Positions 56,951 through 64,000 of a DNA stretch of 64,000 nt are shown piece by piece; the stretch's first letter is position 1, and each line of letters starts with the position of its first letter. The notes under the pieces were generated by a model. That model did no database searches. It worked only from the letters and a program-made list of their open reading frames with translations, and was not told where the DNA came from. This stretch comes from CBDFMG01 sp965221205 [NCBI: bacterium]. Its GTDB lineage: Bacteria; SM23-31. Made by a program: the position numbers and the translations under genes. The DNA lies in contig OZ244870.1 of NCBI GenBank assembly GCA_965221205.1, positions 2,232,001-2,296,000 of the forward strand, given 5' to 3'.

Positions 56951-57163
56951 TTATTTAATCAGCACCATCCGTTTCATTTCGACAAAATCTCCCGCTTCAA
57001 GCTTATAGACATAAGCACCGGAAGCGAATCTTGCAGCATCTCAATTAACAGAATATATTCCTACACCCTTCTGCTCATCAACGAGCTTGGCAATCTCTTG
57101 ACCGAGCATGTTGTAAATAGTCAATGATACATACGATGTTTCGGGGATTTGATATTTGAACTC
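56951..57163 (-). pseudogene. Remnant of a T9SS type A C-terminal sorting domain
   Basis: The minus strand from 57163 reads EFKYQIPETSYVSLTIYNML then GQEIAKLVDEQKGVGIYSVN-stop-DAARFASGAYVYKLEAGDFVEMKRMVLIK and stops at 56951. This is the C-terminal beta-sandwich tag that targets proteins to the type IX secretion system. The in-frame TGA replaces the tryptophan expected in the W-D/N-A position. The rest of the cargo protein is gone: the adjacent DNA (57166 on) is a rightward gene. It is a strong hint that the lineage has, or had, a T9SS. Confidence 0.8.
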
Positions 57164-57165
57164 AC

Positions 57166-57722
57166 ATGATGGGAATAAAACCGCTAAAAATCATGTATCT
57201 TATATGTGTGCCGGTTGTAATCGGCCTTATTTCCCCAGTACCGGGGAAATCACAGTCTATGGGAAATCCTGCTGTTTTACAGCAGCGGATGTGGAGCTTA
57301 GGCGTGGCCGCCGAATTTAGCAGATATGAGATGGAAGGCCACGAATATGATATAACACGAGGTCTTACAAAGGTGGATTTTCTGTCTACAAGAATGTCTA
57401 TTTTGCACTGTTGCTTGATATGGATACGATGGATATCATGTATCCTGAAAACAAGCAACTCACCGATTTTAATGGGAGCAATTCGTTTGCAGTCGGAGGG
57501 TCCTTGAAATTGATTAGTGATGTTCCCGGTTTGCCAATGCTTAAACTTTTCGGTGAGGGGGGACTCCGTCAGAGTTCAGTCGGTGATGTGAGTTCGAATT
57601 CAACAACCGATCCGGGTGATTTTCATCTCCCTCAGCAATTTGTTGTAAATATTCATTTTAGGGCAGGTAACGGTTCGGCGGCCTCAATCGGAATCAGTCA
57701 GTCAGGACTTCTTTCACGTTAG
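57166..57722 (+). pseudogene. Frameshifted outer-membrane protein
   Basis: From ATG 57166 there is a signal peptide (IMYLICVPVVIGLISPVPGK) and then AVLQQRMWSLGVAAEFSRYE, DITRGLTKVDF. The frame is lost near 57385; a shift of one base continues YKNVYFALLLDMDTMDIMYP and SNSFAVGGSLKLISDV, KLFGEGGLRQSSVG to the stop at 57722. It looks like a small beta-barrel of the type found next to OMPP1/FadL-like genes. One lesion is needed; the family is not certain. It is nine bases upstream of the next gene's start. Confidence 0.7.
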
Positions 57723-57731
57723 GAGGTGTGC

Positions 57732-59099
57732 ATGAAATCAATTAATATAATAGCACTCATTCCGTTGTTGGCATGTTTTATTAATGCTGTAGAAACCGTA
57801 CATGCTCAAGACCCGGTTGCATATGACCATATCTCATTTCTTACTGAAAAAACCGGCTTTGGAGCGCGGGCAATCGGATTAGGAGGGGCTTATCTCGCTG
57901 TTGCAGACGATTATTCGGCTATTCATTGGAATCCTGCCGGACTTGGTATGTTAACACAAAATCAGGTTTTTGCCTCATTGTCGCATAACAATAGAGTTAT
58001 TGATACTCAGTTTCTCAATGTACCTGGTAACAACTCCAAGTCAAAGACCGCTTTTGATGCACTTGGTTTTGTATACTCGGTTGACGTGTATCAGGGGAAC
58101 TTGGTATTTGCAGGTGGCTTCAACAGAGTCCAAAATTTCAATTCGTTTTTTGGGTACAGAGCGTTTAATTCTGGAGAAACCTACATCAGATCGGTATACA
58201 ATGAGCCGTTTATTCCGAATGATATAACTCAGGATGAAACAATTGAAATCGAGGGAAGCGTTTCGCAATTTTCAGTTGCTGGCGCTTATGAAGCTGCCGA
58301 AAACCTGTTTCTCGGTCTCACATTGGATATATGGGCTGGTGAAAATATCCATGATCAGCTTTTTGCTGAACTGGATGTTGATGAACTGCACGAAGTAATG
58401 CCTAACGATGTATTTGCTTTTCAGGAAGAACGAATATTTAATACTGATATAGGAGGTCTGGGCGCTCTGTTTGGTATTCTCTTTTTACCTGTCCCGGAAG
58501 TTCGCCTTGGACTTACTATTAATTCTCCTCGCTACTTGATTCTTAATGAAGATTGGAAAACCTCTCAAATTCTCGAATTCGATAACGGTGATGATGATGT
58601 AGCAGAAAGTCAAGGATCATTTGAATATGAAGTGAGGCTACCGTTTGAATTTGGCATAGGTGCTTCATATGATTTTACTGCCGGAATTATAACGGGTGAT
58701 ATACGATATACCGATTGGTCTCAATTACGCTTTCTTGGCGACACTCCGCTTGAAGGATTTACGAAGAGTTTAGCAAACAGAAATATCAAGCAGACAGTCG
58801 AAGGTGTGCTCAGCACAAAAGTAGGTCTAGAAATTCATACTGGTGAAAAAGTCAGCTTACGTACTGGGTTTTCGGTTACTCAGTCACCATTAAAAAATGC
58901 AGATAGTAAAAATGATCGGAAAGATCTTTCATTAGGAGCCGGAATAGCACTAAGTGATATGGTTGTTTTTGATATTGCATACAGGAGAAGCTGGTGGGAG
59001 TCAGTGACAGTGAGTAGCTTTAATGATATTCCCGTGGGTGAGGAGCATGTTGATCAGAAGATTTTCACATCTCTATCGATTAATTTTTTAGATAATTAG
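57732..59099 (+). CDS. PorV/OmpP1-FadL-like outer-membrane beta-barrel protein
   Basis: 455 aa from ATG 57732, preferred over a GTG at 57726 because AGGAGG sits five bases before it. Signal peptide ending NAVETVHAQ, then GFGARAIGLGGAYLAVADDY and SAIHWNPAGLGML, the N-terminal hallmark shared by FadL/OmpP1 and PorV/PorQ families; the rest is alternating beta-strand sequence ending FTSLSINFLDN. In T9SS bacteria PorV helps deliver secreted proteins; in others these barrels import hydrophobic compounds. PorX and the T9SS tag in this window favour the first, but it is not proven. Confidence 0.85.
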   Translation: MKSINIIALIPLLACFINAVETVHAQDPVAYDHISFLTEKTGFGARAIGLGGAYLAVADDYSAIHWNPAGLGMLTQNQVFASLSHNNRVIDTQFLNVPGNNSKSKTAFDALGFVYSVDVYQGNLVFAGGFNRVQNFNSFFGYRAFNSGETYIRSVYNEPFIPNDITQDETIEIEGSVSQFSVAGAYEAAENLFLGLTLDIWAGENIHDQLFAELDVDELHEVMPNDVFAFQEERIFNTDIGGLGALFGILFLPVPEVRLGLTINSPRYLILNEDWKTSQILEFDNGDDDVAESQGSFEYEVRLPFEFGIGASYDFTAGIITGDIRYTDWSQLRFLGDTPLEGFTKSLANRNIKQTVEGVLSTKVGLEIHTGEKVSLRTGFSVTQSPLKNADSKNDRKDLSLGAGIALSDMVVFDIAYRRSWWESVTVSSFNDIPVGEEHVDQKIFTSLSINFLDN

Positions 59100-59146
59100 G
59101 TTATTTTCGGATCAAGTGTTACATTATACTTAGAATGGGAAGAAAA

Positions 59147-59824
59147 AGTCACTAGGTTTATTTTTGGTACATCATGTCCCCTTTGTTCTGGGGATCGTCT
59201 GTACCGTTTGCGTGATAATCCGTTTTACAGGTAATAGATGTTTCTTGTAAAGAGAGCCCGAAGCGGTTCAAGGACGATCTTGCTCTACTGCATTATGTTT
59301 CTTTGGAGATACCTGCCAATCAAGTTGCCAGGTATCTTGGTTTTTGCTCCACGACGGTGCGAGGCAAATAGATGCTTTATCGACAGGAGATTTATAATTT
59401 TTTATGTCAGGAAGTGAGAAGATTTTCCGGCGAGATAGAATGTGATGCAAGCTGCTTTGGTGGGAAACGTACGGGAACCAAAGGTTTTCGGCGTGGTGGA
59501 ACGTCACGGGAAGCTATTTACTACGATGTGACTTGCCGCTTGATAACCGAGATCAGGGACATCGCTGAGCAAGGGAGCGTCTTCTCCACTGCTCCGTTCC
59601 GTTCGTATACATCGCTGAAGTTTTTTGGTAAACAGCGTACGGTCGATCATAACACATAGTGCATCACGGGACGTCGTCATAGTAACGGCCTTGAGGGGTT
59701 CTGGTCATTTGCACAAGAAAGACGCTTACAGTACCATGGTGTCAGCAAAAGTCATTGCCTGGTATACCGCAAGGAAATGGAATGGAGATACAATTACAGA
59801 AACCAAAATCTATACCATTCTTTA
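59147..59824 (+). pseudogene. Decayed IS1595-family (IS1016-type) transposase
   Basis: Pieces along the + strand: a zinc-ribbon start (SCPLCSGDRLYRLRDNPF, about 59175), KRFKDDLALLHYVSLEIPAN and QVARYLGFCSTTV before a stop, then RRFSGEIECDASCFGGKRTG (59415; the usual EIEVDESYFGG with the glutamate lost to DAS), and in shifted frames SNGLEGFWSFAQERRLQYHG and the C-terminal end near 59824. Several frameshifts and one stop are present. The inverted repeats are not found. It is a different lineage from the IS1595 remnant at 54461-55430. Confidence 0.82.
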
Positions 59825-60020
59825 ATCAAAATTCACGTTAGAAGTATTTGATAGAAAAAATGTTGATAGGATAAATAAAACAGGTAAATGGAAGAAAATT
59901 TACCCGATATTATTAAAATTAAACACGATACATCTCCCTTACATTAATGAATGGTGCCTTCTCCTACAGATAGACTGATTTTATCAGCCTGATATAGTTT
60001 GATTATATGAAAGGTTTACA
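59825..60020. other. Upstream region of bshA
   Basis: 196 bp. A short inverted pair, GGTAAAT (59883-59889) and ATTTACC (59898-59904), makes a weak hairpin with no T-run. AAGG six bases before the ATG at 60021 is the ribosome site. Confidence 0.35.
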
Positions 60021-61151
60021 ATGCGGATAGGCATTACCTGCTATGCAACATACGGGGGCAGCGGTGTCATAGCTACAGAACTTGGCAAATACCTAGCAAA
60101 CAGAGGCCATGAAATACATTTTATATCCTCGGACCTTCCGTTTCGGTTACGATCATTTAACGGAAAATTTTTATTTCATGAAGTTGAAGTTGTTACCTAT
60201 CCTTTATTCGAATATCATCAGCCGTATGCACTTAATCTTGCTGCAAAAATGAGTGAGGTTATCACATACAAGAAGCTCGACATAATGCATGTCCACTATG
60301 CAATTCCCCATTCTATTAGTGCAATTCTTGCACGGCAGATAACAAACAGTCCGGCAAAAGTTATTACGACGTTACATGGGACCGACATTACGATTGTCGG
60401 GAATGAACCGGCTTTTCTTCCTGTAACCCGGTTTGGAATTAATGAAAGTGATGGTGTCACCGCGGTTTCGCAGTTTTTGAGCGATCAGACTTACGAAACA
60501 TTTGATATAAAGAAAAACATCAGGGTCATTCACAATTTTGTCGACACAGAAAAATTCACCAGAAGGCCGGACAGAGAACTGAAAGAAAAATATGCACCGG
60601 ATAATGAGTTCATTGTTACCCATCTGTCAAACTTTCGTCCGGTAAAAAGAGTTGATACGGTAATTGAAACATTTTCGAAAATACTGGAAAAAGTAAAGGT
60701 TAAATTACTCCTTATCGGAGATGGTCCGGAACGTGGAAAAGCAGAAAAAATGTGCAGAGAACTGGGTATATGTGACCATACTATTTTTCTGGGAAAACGG
60801 TTAGAAGTAGAGGACTTTCTTTCGATTTCCGATTTGCTGATTTCTGCCAGCGTAGTAGAAAGTTTTGGATTGTCGATTCTTGAAGCAATGAGTTGTGGTG
60901 TGCCAATTATTTCTTCTAATTCAGGAGGTGTTCCTGAAATCATTGTTGACGGAGAACAGGGATTTCTTATAAAACCGGAAGATGTCGGTGGATTCGCTGA
61001 TGCTGGTATTGAAATATTGAGAAAACAGTCTTTACGGCAATCAATGTCGAAATCAGGGAGCGCCCGTGCCCGTGCCCTTTTTGATGTTAATTCCATCGGA
61101 CCTCAGTATGAGCAATATTACAACGAAATATACGATTCTTCGGATAAATAA
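60021..61151 (+). CDS. bshA: N-acetyl-alpha-D-glucosaminyl L-malate synthase (bacillithiol biosynthesis)
   Basis: 376 aa GT4 glycosyltransferase. It starts MRIGITCYATYGGSGVIATE as BshA does, with HVHYAIPHSISAILARQI, TTLHGTDITIVGNEP and the donor-binding ESFGLSILEAMSCGVP with VPEIIVDGEQGF. It joins UDP-GlcNAc to L-malate, the first step to bacillithiol; bshB and bshC are not in this window. It is followed by rfaE1 after 52 bp. The family also contains generic glycosyltransferases, but the N-terminus is quite specific. Confidence 0.9.
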   Translation: MRIGITCYATYGGSGVIATELGKYLANRGHEIHFISSDLPFRLRSFNGKFLFHEVEVVTYPLFEYHQPYALNLAAKMSEVITYKKLDIMHVHYAIPHSISAILARQITNSPAKVITTLHGTDITIVGNEPAFLPVTRFGINESDGVTAVSQFLSDQTYETFDIKKNIRVIHNFVDTEKFTRRPDRELKEKYAPDNEFIVTHLSNFRPVKRVDTVIETFSKILEKVKVKLLLIGDGPERGKAEKMCRELGICDHTIFLGKRLEVEDFLSISDLLISASVVESFGLSILEAMSCGVPIISSNSGGVPEIIVDGEQGFLIKPEDVGGFADAGIEILRKQSLRQSMSKSGSARARALFDVNSIGPQYEQYYNEIYDSSDK

Positions 61152-61203
61152 CAAGCTTTGAGTAGAAAAATGTTACATCTAATTTTGTAAGAGATACAAT
61201 CTT

Positions 61204-62211
61204 ATGATACATATCAAAATTAAACGCCTTAAGCAGCTTCTTGAACAGTGTAGAAAGAAAACAATAGCGGTTATCGGTGATATTATGCTCGATAAATATG
61301 TCTGGGGGAGTGTTTCCAGGATATCCCCTGAAGCACCAGTTCCCGTTGTTGACGTACATGATGAATCCAGCAGGCTTGGGGGTGCTGCTAATGTTGCTAA
61401 TAACATTAAAAGCCTTGGAGCTTCGCCGATATTGTTTGGATTAGTCGGTAACGATTATGCCGGTGAAGACATAAAGGATTTACTCAAGAAAGAGCAGTTG
61501 AATACTATTGGTGTACATACATCAAATTCTAGGCCGACAACATTAAAAACAAGAATAATTGCCGATAATCAGCAGGTTGTCAGGACCGATTTTGAGAAAA
61601 CCGATGATGTTTCGGGCAGTGAGGCTTCGGGTCTCATAAAATCGCTTCGTGAAAATATTACTCACATTGATGGAATTATCCTCCAGGACTATAATAAAGG
61701 TGTTATAACGAAACAGATAATAAAGGATGTTATTCAACTTGCTCATGAGCATGACTGTCCTATTACTGCCGATCCGAAGTTTAAAAATTTTTTTGAATAT
61801 ACCGGTGTAACTCTGTTTAAACCGAATATTTCTGAAACACAGAGCGCACTCGGTTTTGCGCTTGATTCGGAAGAGCGGGTGGAAGTAGCAGGTAAGTTGC
61901 TGATAGAGCGTCTTGGCTGTAATAACGTCCTGATTACACGTGGATCAGACGGTTTGTCACTTTTCTCAAATACAGGAGAGATTCACAAAGTTGATACTAA
62001 AGCCCGTGTGATCCACGATGTATCCGGTGCAGGAGATACAATGATTGGCACATTGACCCTGATCCTTGCTGCTGGAGGGACTATTCTGGAGTCTTCTTCG
62101 ATAGCAAACTTTGCTGCAGGAGTAATATGTAGCGAAGTGGGAATTGTGCCGATAACTCCAGAGAAACTAGTAGAAGTTTTTCATAATGATACGATTGACA
62201 ATGTTGCATAA
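61204..62211 (+). CDS. rfaE1: D-glycero-beta-D-manno-heptose-7-phosphate kinase
   Basis: 335 aa PfkB-family kinase. N-terminal GDIMLDKYVWGSVSRISPEA and PVPVVDVHDESSRLGGAANV are RfaE/HldE kinase signatures; the anion hole DVSGAGDTMIG holds the catalytic aspartate. In E. coli this domain is fused to the adenylyltransferase; here the two are separate genes. It supplies ADP-heptose for LPS inner core or for S-layer glycans. The stop lies 56 bp before rfaE2. Confidence 0.94.
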   Translation: MIHIKIKRLKQLLEQCRKKTIAVIGDIMLDKYVWGSVSRISPEAPVPVVDVHDESSRLGGAANVANNIKSLGASPILFGLVGNDYAGEDIKDLLKKEQLNTIGVHTSNSRPTTLKTRIIADNQQVVRTDFEKTDDVSGSEASGLIKSLRENITHIDGIILQDYNKGVITKQIIKDVIQLAHEHDCPITADPKFKNFFEYTGVTLFKPNISETQSALGFALDSEERVEVAGKLLIERLGCNNVLITRGSDGLSLFSNTGEIHKVDTKARVIHDVSGAGDTMIGTLTLILAAGGTILESSSIANFAAGVICSEVGIVPITPEKLVEVFHNDTIDNVA

Positions 62212-62267
62212 CTGTTCCTGTATCAGTATGTATAACTATAAGAGAATAGAATAACTTAATGTGATTT

Positions 62268-62741
62268 ATGAGAATTTGTTCGCGCAAAGAATTTGTCGAA
62301 TTTGCACAAAAAGCACAGGAGAATAATCAAACAGTCGTTTTTACTAACGGCTGTTTTGACATTCTGCACAGAGGACATGTTGATTATCTTACTGAAGCAT
62401 CAAAACTTGGTGATGTTCTACTTGTCGGAGTAAATTCCGATAAATCTGTAGTACGAATCAAGAGTAAAGGGCGACCGTTGATGAGTGAAGAAGATAGAGC
62501 GATGCTTATTGCTTCACTCAGGGATGTTGATGCTGTGTGTTTATTTGACGAGAACACACCGTTGCAACTCATTAGAGATGTGTTACCTGATATCCTTGTA
62601 AAGGGAGCAGAATACCAAATAAAAGATATCGTCGGGTATGAAGAAGTGGTTAATAATGGCGGAAAAGTAATACCGATATCAATGACTCCGGGTATTTCTA
62701 CCACAGAAATCATTCAACGGATAAAATGGTTGCCCGATTGA
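62268..62741 (+). CDS. rfaE2: D-glycero-beta-D-manno-heptose 1-phosphate adenylyltransferase
   Basis: 157 aa cytidylyltransferase fold. TNGCFDILHRGHVDYLTEAS contains the HxGH nucleotide-binding motif; VNSDKSVVRIKSKGRPLMSE and TPGISTTEIIQRIK are the other family segments. Together with rfaE1 it makes ADP-heptose. Its last 16 bases overlap the start of the PHP gene in another frame. Confidence 0.94.
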   Translation: MRICSRKEFVEFAQKAQENNQTVVFTNGCFDILHRGHVDYLTEASKLGDVLLVGVNSDKSVVRIKSKGRPLMSEEDRAMLIASLRDVDAVCLFDENTPLQLIRDVLPDILVKGAEYQIKDIVGYEEVVNNGGKVIPISMTPGISTTEIIQRIKWLPD

Positions 62742-63937
62742 AAAAGTTAAGATTCCTATCTGCATGTACTTTTTCATCGTTATTAGTATCCGCAGTAATC
62801 GTCTTTATTAATGTTCAGCAAGTTGTTCCACTGCCTACAACTGGAAAAGAAAATAATCCTCAGCTTTTCACCTATGCTGGAGCAATTCATGTTCATTCCA
62901 ACCGTTCCGATGGCAGCGGTGTAGCTGAATCTATTGCTTATGCTGCTCAAACAGCAGGTGCTCAATTTGTGGTTATGGCTGACCACTCCGTCAGTGGCGA
63001 AGCCAGATCGGATAATGGTTACTATGATTCAGTCCTGGTGATGGCGGGTTGTGAAGTTAATAAGGAGGAAGGCCATTTTTTATATATTCCTCACCCCGAC
63101 TCCACATTTCACGATTACTCCACATATGTACTGGAGCATTTATACGATTTTGATGAAGATGCTCTTATTATCGGTGCTCATCCCGATTTGAAGAAAAAGC
63201 CGATAGATAAAAGTACACTTCAAAAAATAAATGCTCTTGAAGCAGTCAATGCAGACGTTTATTGGCGTGAATCATCTGTTTTGAATCTTGCTCAGGCATT
63301 TATCATGTATCCATTTTCCGATGCTTCATTAAATCTGCTTTACTACTATCCGGAGTATACCTTGAAGTTGTGGAATGACATTCAGCAGGAATTGGATGAT
63401 AATTATGTAATATTTGGCAGTACCGATGCACACGCAAAAATTAAACTGAATAATTCATGGCATATACCATTTCCTTCATACGAAAGAACATTTAAAATGG
63501 TACAGACATCTGTTGTGTTGCAGGAACCGATGTCCGGGGAGCTTTCGCAAGATTCAAGACTGATTTTTAATGCATTGAAAAAGGGGAATTCATTTATCAG
63601 TTTTGAAAACTTGGGGGATTCAGAAGGATTTTTATTTTATGCAGAAATAGATTGCACCAAGTATCTACCCGGTGACACAATCGATCGACAGGACTTCGCT
63701 CCGGAAATCGGAATCGTGTCGCTTCAGGTTCATGTTCCTCTCGATAAAAATGTAAGGGTTTATCTCAAATCGCCTACCCGTACTATAGCAATGCACGATG
63801 GATCAAAAAGTGAATTTAATATTGCCGAAAATGATAAATATTATGTTGAAGTCTATCAACTGCGATCTGAACTTGTGTCTGGTAAACTGCGGGAAGAATT
63901 ATGGATTATTTCGAATGCTATATGGGTGAATATATAA
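62726..63937 (+). CDS. Membrane-anchored PHP-domain (CehA/McbA-like) metal hydrolase
   Basis: 403 aa. An N-terminal hydrophobic segment (LSACTFSSLLVSAVIVFINV) should export or anchor it. The PHP active-site blocks are AIHVHSNRSDGSG, VVMADHSVSG, IIGAHPDLKK and IFGSTDAHAK, holding most of the metal-binding His and Asp residues. The C-terminal part (residues about 290-403) is beta-rich and unassigned. PHP proteins hydrolyse phosphoesters; CehA/McbA relatives include carbamate hydrolases. The start overlaps rfaE2 by 16 bases. The last 63 bases of the window are non-coding. Confidence 0.85.
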   Translation: MVARLKKLRFLSACTFSSLLVSAVIVFINVQQVVPLPTTGKENNPQLFTYAGAIHVHSNRSDGSGVAESIAYAAQTAGAQFVVMADHSVSGEARSDNGYYDSVLVMAGCEVNKEEGHFLYIPHPDSTFHDYSTYVLEHLYDFDEDALIIGAHPDLKKKPIDKSTLQKINALEAVNADVYWRESSVLNLAQAFIMYPFSDASLNLLYYYPEYTLKLWNDIQQELDDNYVIFGSTDAHAKIKLNNSWHIPFPSYERTFKMVQTSVVLQEPMSGELSQDSRLIFNALKKGNSFISFENLGDSEGFLFYAEIDCTKYLPGDTIDRQDFAPEIGIVSLQVHVPLDKNVRVYLKSPTRTIAMHDGSKSEFNIAENDKYYVEVYQLRSELVSGKLREELWIISNAIWVNI

Positions 63938-64000
63938 TAGAATGTGAGTCAAAAAATTGTCAACAAATAACTTGAGAACGTGAGTTGGATTAGTTATTAT

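Noticed and set aside
39603-57163. Possible stop-codon recoding, given TGA and TAG inside conserved protein segments
   Set aside because: TGA appears where arginine, glycine and tryptophan are expected, and both TGA and TAG also sit with frameshifts. Intact genes such as tsaE, tsaB and accD end at TGA normally. A single reassigned codon cannot explain this.
52566-57163. CRISPR array or defence island around the repeats
   Set aside because: The repeats are IS ends or single hairpins. No regularly spaced direct repeats and no cas, restriction or toxin signatures were found.

Overview
The window looks like one chromosomal segment of a Gram-negative bacterium from the FCB assemblage (Bacteroidota / Marinimicrobia / Calditrichota-type lineages). 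This is inferred from a PorX-type response regulator (receiver plus PglZ), a remnant of a type IX secretion C-terminal sorting domain, PorV/FadL-like outer-membrane barrels, LPS heptose genes and an AT-rich base composition. The exact phylum cannot be fixed by eye.

Layout. (1) 1-17.5 kb: a sugar-oxidation locus. It holds a multiheme cytochrome c (running off the left edge), three Tat-exported Gfo/Idh/MocA oxidoreductases, a secreted protein joining a xylose-isomerase-like TIM barrel to a DUF1080 (3-keto-disaccharide hydrolase-type) domain, a HEAT-repeat protein, two ThuA-like proteins, a cytosolic Gfo/Idh plus sugar isomerase/epimerase pair on the opposite strand, and an MFS transporter. The chemistry known for these families fits glycoside breakdown through 3-keto sugars. 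(2) 15-33 kb: a zone of decay. Broken genes (DUF5916, M24 peptidase, DUF4956, Gfo/Idh, MttB-like methyltransferase, amidinotransferase, SAM methyltransferase) alternate with intact ones (amidohydrolase-like protein, sodium:solute symporter, aldo/keto reductase, M24 peptidase, DtxR-type regulator). (3) 33.6-52 kb: a dense housekeeping block on the + strand: SRP RNA, dnaX, ybaB, recR, porX, tsaE, tsaB, broken rimI, accD, surE, guaA, an LpoA-like protein, larE, broken pgeF, uppP, a sodium symporter with its 40-residue MetS-like partner, holA, an ECF sigma factor and a zinc-finger anti-sigma. (4) 52-60 kb: a mobile-element zone. It has an intact IS3-family (IS407-type) element with a 4-bp target duplication and a canonical -1 slippery site, a decayed IS1595 element with 20-bp ends, a second IS1595/IS1016-type remnant, a cluster of tiny ORFs one of which the IS3 element splits, a broken propeller lipoprotein, a T9SS sorting-domain fragment and outer-membrane proteins. 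(5) 60-64 kb: bshA (bacillithiol), rfaE1 and rfaE2 (ADP-heptose) and a secreted PHP-domain protein.

How it fits together. In the left locus the exported oxidoreductases would oxidise sugars in the periplasm, the TIM-DUF1080 protein would cleave or rearrange the keto product, and the cytosolic pair would finish the conversion; the cytochrome could be an electron outlet, but that is inference. The middle block is core replication, repair, translation and envelope biology. At least twelve protein genes are interrupted, and many carry several independent lesions, so true gene decay is more likely than scattered sequencing error. Single-lesion cases remain ambiguous.
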